33,795 bases of DNA from Sphingomonadales bacterium (GCA_019750455.1 JAIEOM010000022.1:1-33795); one strand, 5' to 3'. Shown: positions 7,336 to 16,671, numbered from the stretch's first letter. Notes: a model not told the origin generated them from the sequence alone. Numbers and translations: made by a program.

Positions 7336-8250
7336 ATGGACGTATCGAAGCTGATGTTCCGCGAAGGCCTGATGGCCGGCGAACGCATTCTGGTCACCGG
7401 CGGCGGCACCGGGCTGGGGCGCGAGATGGCCGAAGCTTTCCTCAAGCTGGGAGCAACCGTCTACATCTGCGGCCGTCGCCAGAACAAGCTGGACGAGACT
7501 GCCGAGGAACTGACGAAGCTGCATGCCAAGGATTCTGGCGGCAGGATCGTCGGTATGGCCTGCGACATCCGCGATGCGGACGCCATCCACACCATGGTCG
7601 ATGCGATCTGGGCCGACGGCGGCGCGCTGACGGGGGTGGTCAACAACGCCGCCGGCAACTTCATCAGCCGTACCGAGGATCTTTCGGTGAACGGCTTCAA
7701 CGCCATTGCCGATATCGTGATGCGCGGCACCTTCTACGTCACGCTCGACATCGGCAAGCGGTTGATCGCTGAGAAGAAGCGCGCGAGCTTCCTCTCGATC
7801 CTCACCACTTGGGTGTGGTCGGGCAGCGCCTTCGTGGTGCCGTCCGCCATGAGCAAGACCGCGATCAACGCGATGACCCAGAGCCTCGCCACCGAATGGG
7901 GCCGCTATGGTTTGAGGTTCAACGCCATCGCCCCGGGCCTCTTCCCGACCAAGGGCATGAGCGCGCGCCTCAATCCGGGTGGATCGGGCGGCAATTCGAA
8001 CAACGCCATGAACCCGATGGGCCGCGCGGGCGAAATGCACGAACTCGCCAACCTTGCCGTGTTCCTGATGGGACCGGGCGCGGAATATGTGAACGGCCAG
8101 ACCATCGCCATCGATGGCGCCGGCTTCCAGGCGACTGGCGGCACCTTCTACCCGATGCTCCACGCGCTGGGCGATGCCGAATGGGAGCAGATGCGCGCCA
8201 TGATCAAGGGCACGAACGAGAAGGACAAGGCCGAACGCACGGTCGGCTGA
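7336..8250 (+). CDS. 2,4-dienoyl-CoA reductase-like SDR (NADPH type)
   Basis: A 304-residue SDR of the 2,4-dienoyl-CoA reductase branch. It has the loop TGGGTGLG (21-28), Arg47-Arg48 after beta-2 (NADP preference) and the branch hallmark NNAAGNF (103-109). The classical YxxxK motif is absent: Lys174 is preceded at the Tyr position by Ser170 (SAMSK), as expected in this branch, which uses other residues. Such enzymes reduce dienoyl-CoA intermediates so that beta-oxidation can pass a pre-existing double bond, which suits an unsaturated terpenoid or steroid side chain. ATG 7336 is chosen over an upstream in-frame ATG inside the ACAD gene because of GAGAGGA at 7321-7327 and because the homology starts here. 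Last gene of the operon. Confidence 0.88.
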   Translation: MDVSKLMFREGLMAGERILVTGGGTGLGREMAEAFLKLGATVYICGRRQNKLDETAEELTKLHAKDSGGRIVGMACDIRDADAIHTMVDAIWADGGALTGVVNNAAGNFISRTEDLSVNGFNAIADIVMRGTFYVTLDIGKRLIAEKKRASFLSILTTWVWSGSAFVVPSAMSKTAINAMTQSLATEWGRYGLRFNAIAPGLFPTKGMSARLNPGGSGGNSNNAMNPMGRAGEMHELANLAVFLMGPGAEYVNGQTIAIDGAGFQATGGTFYPMLHALGDAEWEQMRAMIKGTNEKDKAERTVG

Positions 8251-8284
8251 CCCCCCCGCCACAAGCCATTGCCCCCGCGCGCAA

Positions 8285-8306
8285 CTCGTCGTTATACAAC
8301 GACGGG
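8285..8306. promoter_or_regulatory. palindrome between the catabolic operon and the DUF4132 operon
   Basis: CGTCGTT (8287-8293) and AACGACG (8298-8304) form a perfect 7-base inverted repeat with a 4-base centre ATAC, extendable by a G-T and a C-G pair to 8285-8306. It lies in the 107-base gap before the DUF4132 gene, about 50 bases upstream of its start. There is no T-run, so it is as likely an operator as a terminator. Confidence 0.35.
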
Positions 8307-8357
8307 GTAGATGCCAGGCTCACGCGATGAAGAGTGTGACGGCAACGCGGGGGTGCA

Positions 8358-11300
8358 ATGGCCGGTTGGATTTTCGATCGTCTGCTTGGGCGGCTGCGCG
8401 CTGCCAGTGACTTGACTGCTGGCGATGGCGATCTGCCAGCCGGCAAGCTTGCAGCCTACTTCACCCCCCTTGCCAAGGCCGACCGTAGCCTGCCCGCGGC
8501 GGCCGCACGCTATGTGGCCGCAGGCGACAACGCGTCGATCATTCTCACCCTTCAGGCCACCGCTGCGCAGCAGTCCTGGCGCAATCGCATCCGGTCCTGG
8601 CCCGACCAGAACGGAGCGGCGCTGTTCGGAAAGGTCGGCAAGTGGCGCATCGACCAGATGCAGCGTTTCGGCGAGGTGCTGACCGCGCTCCAGCCGATCA
8701 CCAGCGATTGGGGCTATTACGGTACGAAGAAGTCGCCCGATTGGCTGCGGCAGGTGGTTTCGCTTTGGCTAGGCCGAGGGACAACGAACCAGCCCATATC
8801 CGTGCTCGCCGAACTGGCAGCGCAAGCCGGAGACCCCGTCGCGACGGTGCTCGACATCATCTTCGCCCGTGATCCGCACAATTATCAGGCCACCAACGCC
8901 GCCGCGCGCTTTGCGGGAATGGGGGACTGGCTGGAGACCACGCGCACCGCGATCATCGATGCCGCGCCGGGGCTCGGTGCCGATGTCCGCAGCGAGCTGG
9001 CGGTTACGATCGGGCGGCTCAAACTGCAGGACGCCTATCGCGAGCTGCTGATCGATTTTGCCTGCGGCTCCGCCAAGAAAGTGCGCGAAAGCGCGCGCGC
9101 CGCGCTGACCGGATGCGACAAGGCGGCGCTCGAAGAGGCGCTCGAGGCGCGCTGGACCAAGGCGGCGGCAGGCGCGAAGGTCGAGCTGGTCGCCATTGCC
9201 GCCGCCTGCCTTGGTGCAGGCGGCCAGCCGTTGCTCGCCCGTTGGCGGGAGAGCGAGACCACTCCCAAAGTCATCGCCGCGCTCGACCAGACCGCAGGAA
9301 TGGCCGCGCTGGCGCCGGTCCCGCCGGCGAAGAAGCCCGTCGGCGCGCCCGACAGCCCCTATGCCCTGCCGGCGCAGGGCGATGGCCCCTCGGGCTACAC
9401 CGCGGTCGATGGCAGCTGGGTCGACGCAGGGGACACCATCGCACCGCCCGAGGCCAGCCCCGTTCCGCGCGAGGTGCTGGCGCTGCTCGAACCGGCGGTG
9501 GCCGATTTCAACAAGCTGCTCGCCAAGGGCAAGGCAGAAGGCGCGTGGATCCGCTGGCACTGGAGCAAGCAGTTCCAGCCCAAGGATGCTGGCACCCTGA
9601 AGGCCATCGGGCGGCTGGCCGAAGGCACCGGCCCGGTCGGCGCCAACAGCAACAACCCCGCAATCGACTGGCTGCGCTATCACGGCTTCAAGCACCCCGC
9701 GATCGATGCCTTCTTCCGCGATCCGCGCCTGACCCTTTACCACCTCGCCCGGCTTTCGGTGCCGCTGACCCATTCGAATATCTACAACGTGCTGGGCGAC
9801 TGGATCGGCCCGATCGGACGCGCGGTGCAGGCACGGCTGACCGATGCCAATGCGGTGCGCACTTTCGTGCGGCTGTGGCTCAAGGCGGGGGGCAAGGACT
9901 TCATCGTCGAGCACCTCGAGAGACCCTGGTCATGGGGCATTCCCGATTTCGGCGCGCCGCTGTGGCCGACGCTCTGCACCCGCTTCGGCGCGCTCGACGA
10001 AGCGCTGGGGCTTGCTGCGCAATCGGGGCAGCAGGCCAAGCTGCCGCATCGCGGGCTGGAGTTGCTCGAGCATTTCCCGATCCTTCCGGCGCGCTACCGC
10101 AACCGGATGATGGCGCTAGCCTCCGACACCTCGGCGCGCACCCGCGACAAGGCCCGCGCGCTGCTCAAGGACGCGCCGGGCATCGACGATGCGATCGCGG
10201 TGCAGCTGGGCGACGGCAAGCAGGAGACGCGGGCGGGCGCAGCCCAATGGCTCGCCGCGCGAGGGGCGGGTGCGCAGCTCCCCGCGATCCGCGCCGCGCT
10301 GACGAAGGAAAAGAGCGACATCGCCCGCGCCGCAATGATCACCGCCTTGGAACGGCTCGGCGATGACGTGTCACCGCTGTTCGAGCCCGACCTGCTGGTC
10401 AAGGAAGCCAGGGCGGGCCTCGCCAAGATGAAACCCAAGGGACTGGACTGGTTTCCGTTCGCCATGCTCCCCCAGCTGCATTGGGCCGATGGCACCCCGG
10501 TCGATCCGGTGCTGCCGCGCTGGTGGGTGACGCTGGCGGCGAAGCTCAAGCAACCGGGCGGCAATGCGCTGATCAACCTGTGGCTCGACCGGCTGGTGCC
10601 GGGGGACGCGCACAAGCTCGGCTGGATGGTGCTGACCGGCTGGATCGACGAGGACACGCGCCGCCCTTCCGATGAAGAAGCCAATGCCTATGCCGCGCTG
10701 AATGTCGATGCGGCGCTCGCGTCCAACATCGCCAATGCCAAGCGCTGGCCGCAGAGCGCGGATTACTTCCCGACCGACCGCAGCATCGTCTTCGCGCGGC
10801 TGAAGCGCGACAAGGCGGGCGTCTATCTCGGCACCGCGACCGACAGCAAGGGCATCCTCGCGCTCGCCGCAAGGGTGAACGGGGCAGACGCGGCAGGGCG
10901 CATCCGGCCCTTCCTCAAGGACCACGGGTCGCGCACCTCGCAGGCCAAGGCGCTGCTCGAGATGCTGGCCGCAATCGGAACCAGCGCGGCACTTCAGGCA
11001 CTGTTGGCGGCGGCGAACCGGATGAAACAGCGGTCTGTGCAGGACTTCGCCGGACAGCTGGTCGACGATATCGCCGCGCGCAATGGCTGGACCCCCGCCC
11101 AGCTCGCCGACCGCACCGTGCCAACCGCCGGCTTCGACGCCGACGGGACGCAGGAACTCGATTGCGGGATCGACCGCACCTATCGCCTGCAGCTCAGCGC
11201 AGACGATGCCGTCATCATCCTCAACCCCGACGGGCGCGAGGTGAAGGCCCTGCCCGGTCCGCGGGTGGACGATGAAAAGCCGCTGGTCGATGCCGCCAAG

Positions 11301-12086
11301 AAGCAGCTTTCGAACGCGCGCAAGGAAGTGAAGCAGGTGATCGCCGCCCAGACGGCGCGGCTGCAGGAGGCGATGTTCCTCCAGCGCGAATGGGATGCGC
11401 CCGAATGGGAAAGCTTCATCGCCGGGCACCCGCTGGTCGGGCGGCTCGCCGCGCGGCTGGTGTGGCAAGGGATCGGCGAGACGGGGGAAGGCCTCGCGCT
11501 GTTCCGCCCGCTCGGCGATGGCAGTTACACCGATCCGGACGATAATGACGTGGCGCTCGGCGATTTCACGCGCGTCCGGCTCGCCCATTCCTCGCTCATG
11601 TCCGCTGACGCGATCGCCCGCTGGCGCCAGCATCTGGCCGACTATGCCGTCGAGCCGACGTTCGACCAGCTCGGGCGGGATCTGCCCGCGCTCGACGTCA
11701 ATCAGGCCAAGAGCACCGCGATCACCGACCGGGAGGGCTGGCAGATCGAGACCTTCAAGCTGCGCGGCGTGGCGACCAAGCTCGGCTACCAGCGCGGCCC
11801 CGCGCAGGATGGCGGCTGGTTCATGACCTATGAAAAGCAGTTCCGCGATGCCGGGGTGATGGTCGAGATCGAGTTCACCGGCAGTCCGCTGCCCGAGGAG
11901 AACCAGAACGGCGCGCTCATCAGCCTCGCCTTCCGCAAGCTGCGCGGCTCCACCGGGGGCGCGTTGATGGCGCTGGGCGACGTGCCGCCGGTGCTGCTCG
12001 CGGAAAGCTGGCGCGACCTCCACGATATCGCCGACAAGGGCACGGGGTTCGCCCCCGATTGGAAGAAGAAGACCGGTTATGGATAA
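8358..12086 (+). CDS. DUF4132 protein (YehI/MolR-like), first gene of the MoxR-VWA cassette
   Basis: A 1242-residue protein. The C-terminal part (about residues 916-1110) is the DUF4132 domain, beginning LADRTVPTAGFDADG and including LVWQG and a PDDNDVALGDF segment. The long N-terminal and middle region is alpha-helical with HEAT-like repeats (for example LTKEKSDIARAAMITALERLG near 650-675). No WGR domain, signal peptide or membrane segment was seen. E. coli MolR/YehI belongs to this family; its molecular role is not established. The stop overlaps the MoxR gene by 8 bases, so the two should be co-translated. A paralogue lies at 18691-22464 with matching blocks across its C-terminal two thirds. 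Helical-repeat architecture suggests a scaffold or client-recognition role, which is inference. Confidence 0.88.
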   Translation: MAGWIFDRLLGRLRAASDLTAGDGDLPAGKLAAYFTPLAKADRSLPAAAARYVAAGDNASIILTLQATAAQQSWRNRIRSWPDQNGAALFGKVGKWRIDQMQRFGEVLTALQPITSDWGYYGTKKSPDWLRQVVSLWLGRGTTNQPISVLAELAAQAGDPVATVLDIIFARDPHNYQATNAAARFAGMGDWLETTRTAIIDAAPGLGADVRSELAVTIGRLKLQDAYRELLIDFACGSAKKVRESARAALTGCDKAALEEALEARWTKAAAGAKVELVAIAAACLGAGGQPLLARWRESETTPKVIAALDQTAGMAALAPVPPAKKPVGAPDSPYALPAQGDGPSGYTAVDGSWVDAGDTIAPPEASPVPREVLALLEPAVADFNKLLAKGKAEGAWIRWHWSKQFQPKDAGTLKAIGRLAEGTGPVGANSNNPAIDWLRYHGFKHPAIDAFFRDPRLTLYHLARLSVPLTHSNIYNVLGDWIGPIGRAVQARLTDANAVRTFVRLWLKAGGKDFIVEHLERPWSWGIPDFGAPLWPTLCTRFGALDEALGLAAQSGQQAKLPHRGLELLEHFPILPARYRNRMMALASDTSARTRDKARALLKDAPGIDDAIAVQLGDGKQETRAGAAQWLAARGAGAQLPAIRAALTKEKSDIARAAMITALERLGDDVSPLFEPDLLVKEARAGLAKMKPKGLDWFPFAMLPQLHWADGTPVDPVLPRWWVTLAAKLKQPGGNALINLWLDRLVPGDAHKLGWMVLTGWIDEDTRRPSDEEANAYAALNVDAALASNIANAKRWPQSADYFPTDRSIVFARLKRDKAGVYLGTATDSKGILALAARVNGADAAGRIRPFLKDHGSRTSQAKALLEMLAAIGTSAALQALLAAANRMKQRSVQDFAGQLVDDIAARNGWTPAQLADRTVPTAGFDADGTQELDCGIDRTYRLQLSADDAVIILNPDGREVKALPGPRVDDEKPLVDAAKKQLSNARKEVKQVIAAQTARLQEAMFLQREWDAPEWESFIAGHPLVGRLAARLVWQGIGETGEGLALFRPLGDGSYTDPDDNDVALGDFTRVRLAHSSLMSADAIARWRQHLADYAVEPTFDQLGRDLPALDVNQAKSTAITDREGWQIETFKLRGVATKLGYQRGPAQDGGWFMTYEKQFRDAGVMVEIEFTGSPLPEENQNGALISLAFRKLRGSTGGALMALGDVPPVLLAESWRDLHDIADKGTGFAPDWKKKTGYG

Positions 12087-13176
12087 TGATACCCCCGCAA
12101 TCCGTCCCCCGGCGGAAGCGCGCTATGCTGCGGAGCTGGCGCGGCTGGCGGCGGAGGACAATGCGCCCAAGCCCGACGGCTGGCACCTGTCCCCGCGCGC
12201 GGTGCGTAAGTTCCTGCTCGGCGATGCCAAGGCCGGGGTGAACCGCAAGTTCTACGGCGACGACCCGCTGGTCGACCGCGCGATCGTCTCCCTGATGAGC
12301 CATCAGGGGCTGATGCTGGTGGGCGAGCCGGGGACGGCCAAGTCGCTCCTGTCCGAACTGCTCGCCGCAGCGATCTCGGGCACGTCGGGGCTGGTGGTGC
12401 AGGGCAGCGCGGGCACGACCGAGGACCATATCCGCTATGGCTGGAACTACGCCCTGCTGCTCGCCGAAGGGCCGAGCGAGCGGGCGCTGGTGCCCTCGCC
12501 GGTGCTCAACGCCATGCGGTCGGGCCGGATCGTGCGGTTCGAGGAAATCACCCGCTGCCCGCCCGAGGTGCAGGACGCGCTGATCTCGATCCTCTCCGAA
12601 AAGGCCCTGGCCCTGCCCGAGCTCGGCCCCGATGCCGTGGCGAGCGCCGCGCCGGGTTTCAACGTCATCGCCACCGCCAACCTGCGCGACCGGGGCGTGC
12701 ACGAGATGTCGAGCGCGCTCAAGCGGCGGTTCAATTTCGAGACCGTCCACCCCATCGCCGATCCGGAATTCGAGCGCGAGCTGGTGCTGAAGCAGTTGGC
12801 CGAGCGCCTCGGCCCGGCAGGCGTCACCGTCGCGGGCGAGCGCGAGGTGGCCGAGGTGCTGGTCAGAACCTTCCAGGACCTGCGCACCGGACGCACAGCA
12901 GAGGGCGCAAGTCTCAACCGGCCCGATGCGGTCATGTCCACTGCTGAAGCGGTCAACGTGATGCACGCCGCCGCGCTGGAGGCGGCCTATCTCGACAACG
13001 GCAGGCTCTCCGCCGCGCATGTTGCGCGCCAGCTTCAAGGCGTGGTGCTCAAGGACTCGCCCGAGGACGGCAAGCGGCTGCGCGCATATGTCGATCACAT
13101 CGTCAAGGAGCGCGCCGGGCGGTCGGGCGCATGGAAGGATTTCTACCAGGCGGCGCGGGCGCTGAAGCTGGGCTGA
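12079..13176 (+). CDS. MoxR-family AAA+ ATPase (YehL-like)
   Basis: A 365-residue AAA+ ATPase of the MoxR group. Walker A is GEPGTAKS (82-89), the form typical of MoxR. The Walker B strand reads IVRFEEITR (151-159), with Glu155-Glu156 where most AAA+ proteins have Asp-Glu. Sensor 1 is ATANLRD with Asn201, and ALKRRF (214-219) carries the arginine-finger candidates. MoxR ATPases work as hexamers with VWA proteins as remodelling chaperones (for example RavA-ViaA, NorQ-NorD, CbbQ-CbbO). The VWA partner is two genes downstream (15535). The gene overlaps the DUF4132 stop by 8 bases and is 10 bases from the DUF5682 gene. Order and domain type match E. coli yehL. Cytoplasmic. Confidence 0.93.
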   Translation: MDNDTPAIRPPAEARYAAELARLAAEDNAPKPDGWHLSPRAVRKFLLGDAKAGVNRKFYGDDPLVDRAIVSLMSHQGLMLVGEPGTAKSLLSELLAAAISGTSGLVVQGSAGTTEDHIRYGWNYALLLAEGPSERALVPSPVLNAMRSGRIVRFEEITRCPPEVQDALISILSEKALALPELGPDAVASAAPGFNVIATANLRDRGVHEMSSALKRRFNFETVHPIADPEFERELVLKQLAERLGPAGVTVAGEREVAEVLVRTFQDLRTGRTAEGASLNRPDAVMSTAEAVNVMHAAALEAAYLDNGRLSAAHVARQLQGVVLKDSPEDGKRLRAYVDHIVKERAGRSGAWKDFYQAARALKLG

Positions 13177-13186
13177 GGCGCGCGAG

Positions 13187-15538
13187 GTGGACACGCCGAT
13201 CCTCCACGATAAAGCCCGCGATCTGTGGGTGGTGCCGGTGCGCCACCACAGCCCGGTCTGCGCGGCGCATCTGGAGCGCCTGATCGCAGAGGTCCGCCCC
13301 GCTGCCATCCTCGTCGAAGGGCCGTGCGATTTCGACCCGCTGATCACCAGCCTGTGCGATCCCCGCACTCGCGCGCCGGTCGCCATCGTGTCGCTGCGCG
13401 AGGCGGGCGAGGGGCAACGCCTGCGCCGCGCCGCGAGCTATTTTCCCTTCTGCGCGCACTCGCCCGAGCTGGTCGCCCTGACCGCCGCCACCGCCGCCGG
13501 AACGCCTGCGCGCTTCATCGACCTGCCCTCCACCGCGCGCGAATGGCGCGGGGAGAGCGAGGAACGGCCCGACCGGTCCCTGCTGGGGAGCGAGCAGGGC
13601 TTCACCGTGGGCGATTATGTCACCGCCCTCGCCCGCGAACTCGGCTGCCGCGACGGCAACGAGGTGTGGGACCAGCTGTTCGAAACCCGCCTCGCGGAAG
13701 ACTACTGGCAGGGCTTCTTCGCCGACGTGGCGCAATATTGCGCCTGCATCCGGGGTGCGAGCGATCCGGCGGACATGGCGGCTGACGGCACGCTGGCGCG
13801 CGAGGAGCAGATGCGGCGGATCATCACCGCCGCTCGCGGTGAGGTGGAGGGGCCGATCATCGCGGTCGTCGGCGGATTCCATGCCGGAGCCATCTTCGCG
13901 GAGGACCCGGGCAAGCCTATCGCAGCCAAGCCCGGTGCGGGCCGCTCCTACCTGATCTGTTACGGAATGCGCCAGCTGGACGCGCTGCGCGGCTATGGCG
14001 CGGGGCTGCCGCTGCCGGGTTACTACCAGCGCGTGTGGGAGGCGCGCGGAGACGGGCTGGCGGGCCTCGCGACCGATCTCGTCACCGGCTTTGCCGCCCA
14101 CCTGCGCGCCGGAAAGGGCGAGACGCCGCCCTTCCCCGTCATCGCCAACGCGATCGAGCAGGCCGAGCGCCTCGCCAGCCTCAGGCGCCGCCCCTTCCCC
14201 ACCCGCGACGACCTGATCGACGCAGTCCGCTCCTCCTTCATCAAGGACGAGATACCCGAAGCCGGCGCGCCGCTGCTCGCCGAACTCCACGCCTGGCTTA
14301 CGGGCACGGCGCTGGGCGAGGTGCCCCCCGGCACCGGCTCCCCCCCGCTGGTCGAGGCAGTGCGCACGCAGGCGAGGGCGCTGGGCTACAGCACCGAGGA
14401 CGGCGAGCGCCGCACCCGCGAGCTCGATATCTACCGCAAGCCCCGCCACCGCGCCGCCAGCCGCTTCGCCCATGCCATGACCCTCGTTGGCACAACTTTC
14501 GCGGACCGCACCGGCGGGCCGGATTTCCGCAACGATGTGGGACTGGACCGGCTGCACGAGGTCTGGGCGGTGTGCTGGTCGCCGCTGGTGGAAGCGCGGC
14601 TGATCGAGCTGTCCGAAGCCGCCGACACCCTGCCCGAGGCCCTCGCCTTCGTCCTCGCCGAACGGATCGCCGCGCTGAGCGAACAGGGCAAGGGGCGCAA
14701 TGCGCTCGCTGCAATCGACCTGTTCGCCGCGGCCTGCCGCGCGGGGCTGGGGCGCGAGGCCGAGGCGATCCTCGGCCTCATCGAGGAACAGGTGATCGAG
14801 GACCCCGAACTCCCCTCGGTCATCGCCGCGCTTGCCGATCTCATCCTGCTGCGGCGCGGACGCGACACGCTGGGGATCGAGGATGTCGCTCCGCTCGACC
14901 GGCTGACGCAGACGGCGTGGCGGCGGATGGTGCTGCTGCTCCCCGAACTCGCCGATCAGGGCCAGGATCAGGTGGCCGGCGCGGTGCAGGCGCTCGCGGA
15001 CCTGCGCGGCGTAGTGGAGCTGGCGAAGTCCTCGGCTGCGCCGGTCGATCTTGCGCTGGTCGATACCGCGATGGCGGAGCTGCTGGAACGCCCCCTCGAG
15101 CCGATGATAGAGGGTGCGATCACCGCTTTTGCGCTGATGGGTGGGCAGATCGCGGCGGATGTGCTCGAAACACGGCTGCGCGGGGAGCTGGCGAGCGGTT
15201 ATGTCGATCCGCGTGCGCGGTTGGCCTTCCTCGGGGGGGTGATCATGATCGCCCGCGAATTGCTATGGACCCTGCCCGCAATCCTCGATGCGCTGGATGA
15301 TGTGATCACCGGTCTGGACGAGGCACAGTTCACCGAACTGCTCCCCTACCTGCGTCTCGCGCTGATGCCGCTGGACCCGCGCGAGGTCGACCGGCTGGCC
15401 GAGGATGTCGCCGCCCGCGCCGGGGCCGCGCCGGGATCGCTCCGGATCGATATCGGCATCCCGCAAAGCGAATTCGCCGAGAACCTCGCGCTCGACCGGG
15501 AGCTGGCCGAGGTGCTGGCGCGGGACGGTGTGGCATGA
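13187..15538 (+). CDS. DUF5682 family protein (YehM-like)
   Basis: A 783-residue protein of the DUF5682 family. The conserved N-terminus is clear: VVPVRHHSPVCAAHL (about 15-29), then RPAAILVEGPCDFDPL, and later AVVGGFHAG near 225-235. The rest is largely helical with acidic and Leu/Ala-rich stretches. GTG 13187 is used as start because the conserved RHHSP block begins only 17 codons in and GAGG at 13174-13177 is suitably placed; no better upstream start exists before the MoxR stop. It overlaps the VWA start by 4 bases (ATGA, 15535-15538). E. coli YehM, of similar size and gene position, is in this family. The biochemical activity of DUF5682 is unknown; the RHHSP and GGFHAG histidines could be catalytic or metal ligands, which is speculation. 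Confidence 0.85.
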   Translation: MDTPILHDKARDLWVVPVRHHSPVCAAHLERLIAEVRPAAILVEGPCDFDPLITSLCDPRTRAPVAIVSLREAGEGQRLRRAASYFPFCAHSPELVALTAATAAGTPARFIDLPSTAREWRGESEERPDRSLLGSEQGFTVGDYVTALARELGCRDGNEVWDQLFETRLAEDYWQGFFADVAQYCACIRGASDPADMAADGTLAREEQMRRIITAARGEVEGPIIAVVGGFHAGAIFAEDPGKPIAAKPGAGRSYLICYGMRQLDALRGYGAGLPLPGYYQRVWEARGDGLAGLATDLVTGFAAHLRAGKGETPPFPVIANAIEQAERLASLRRRPFPTRDDLIDAVRSSFIKDEIPEAGAPLLAELHAWLTGTALGEVPPGTGSPPLVEAVRTQARALGYSTEDGERRTRELDIYRKPRHRAASRFAHAMTLVGTTFADRTGGPDFRNDVGLDRLHEVWAVCWSPLVEARLIELSEAADTLPEALAFVLAERIAALSEQGKGRNALAAIDLFAAACRAGLGREAEAILGLIEEQVIEDPELPSVIAALADLILLRRGRDTLGIEDVAPLDRLTQTAWRRMVLLLPELADQGQDQVAGAVQALADLRGVVELAKSSAAPVDLALVDTAMAELLERPLEPMIEGAITAFALMGGQIAADVLETRLRGELASGYVDPRARLAFLGGVIMIARELLWTLPAILDALDDVITGLDEAQFTELLPYLRLALMPLDPREVDRLAEDVAARAGAAPGSLRIDIGIPQSEFAENLALDRELAEVLARDGVA

Positions 15539-16671
15539 GCGATCCAGTCCACCTTCGCCGCTGGCGCATGGTGCTCGGCCGCTATGCCGAGCGCTCGCTG
15601 CCGGCATCGGGCATGACCCGCGACCAGCAGCGCGCCGACCGCGCGCTCGACTATCTCTACGCCCGCGAGATGGAAAAGCGCGGGCTGCGGCGCGACAAGA
15701 GCAAGGGCGGACGATTCGGTTCGATGGACCCGACACAGCTCACCGCGCTCGGCTGGCTGGGCGAGTTGCGCGCGCTGTTCCCGCAATCAGTCTACGAGAC
15801 GGTGCAGGCCCACGCGATCGACAAGCTCGGAATGTCGGAACTGCTATCGGACCCCAAGGTGCTCGATGCGCTGGAGCCGAACAAGGACCTGCTCAAGGCG
15901 CTGATCGCCTTCAAGGGCGCCGCCGATCCCGCCGCGCGCGACAAGATCCGCGAGGTGACGCGCAAGGTTGTGGAGGACATCGTCAAGCGGCTGAAGCCCA
16001 AGGTCGAGGCGGCGATGGCGGGCCGCCCGAATCGCTTTCGCCGCAGCCAGGTGAAGTCGCTCCAGACCTTCGACTGGCGCGCCACGATCCGCGACAACCT
16101 CAAGAACTGGGACGCGGAGCGGCAAGTGATCGTCGCCGACCGACTGCGCTTCCACGGCCGCAGCCGCCGCCGTCTGCCGTGGACGATCATCCTGTGTGTC
16201 GACCAGTCAGGATCGATGCTGTCATCCACCATCTATGCCGCGGTGATGGCCTCGATCCTGACCGCCCTGCCCGCGGTCGATGTGAAGCTGATCGTGTTCG
16301 ATACCTCCATCGTCGACTTGTCGAGCGAGGCACATGATCCGGTCGAAGTGCTGATGGCGGTACAGCTGGGCGGCGGCACCGACATCGCTTGGGCGATGGA
16401 GTATTGCGAAGGGCTGGTGACCCAGCCGACGCGCACGGTGTTCGTCCTCATCAGCGATTTCGAGGAGGGCGGCTCGGTTCCCCGCATGCTCGCGGCCACG
16501 CGGCGCATGGCCTCGGCGCGGGTGACGATGCTCGGCCTTGGTGCGCTGTCCGACGATGCCGCACCGGCGTACGACAAGCGCATGGCGGAGCGGCTGACGG
16601 GGTGCGGAATGCAGGTGGCCGCATTGACGCCCGAGCATTTTGCCGAGTGGATCGGCGGGGTGATCACGTGA
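15535..16671 (+). CDS. VWA domain protein (YehP-like, CoxE/MoxR-partner type)
   Basis: A 378-residue protein, close to the size I recall for E. coli YehP. The N-terminal half is helical and basic (residues 1-210). The C-terminal half is a von Willebrand A domain with an intact metal-ion-dependent adhesion site: DQSGS (Asp223, Ser225, Ser227), Thr282 in GGGTD, and Asp308 in LISDFEEGG. VWA proteins of this kind bridge a MoxR ATPase to its target. The gene overlaps DUF5682 upstream (ATGA) and the SWIM gene downstream (GTGA, 16668-16671), so all are probably made in fixed ratio. No signal peptide or transmembrane segment was seen, so it should act in the cytoplasm. Confidence 0.93.
   Translation: MSDPVHLRRWRMVLGRYAERSLPASGMTRDQQRADRALDYLYAREMEKRGLRRDKSKGGRFGSMDPTQLTALGWLGELRALFPQSVYETVQAHAIDKLGMSELLSDPKVLDALEPNKDLLKALIAFKGAADPAARDKIREVTRKVVEDIVKRLKPKVEAAMAGRPNRFRRSQVKSLQTFDWRATIRDNLKNWDAERQVIVADRLRFHGRSRRRLPWTIILCVDQSGSMLSSTIYAAVMASILTALPAVDVKLIVFDTSIVDLSSEAHDPVEVLMAVQLGGGTDIAWAMEYCEGLVTQPTRTVFVLISDFEEGGSVPRMLAATRRMASARVTMLGLGALSDDAAPAYDKRMAERLTGCGMQVAALTPEHFAEWIGGVIT

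Noticed and set aside
10371..12023. 550-codon minus-strand frame, and similar ones at 11920-13386 and 13103-14557
   Set aside because: They lie opposite the DUF4132, MoxR and DUF5682 genes and show no family motifs; codon bias of the sense genes explains them.
8358..12086. WGR domain expected from some DUF4132 proteins
   Set aside because: Neither DUF4132 protein shows a WGR-like N-terminal motif, so no link to DNA-damage WGR proteins is claimed.
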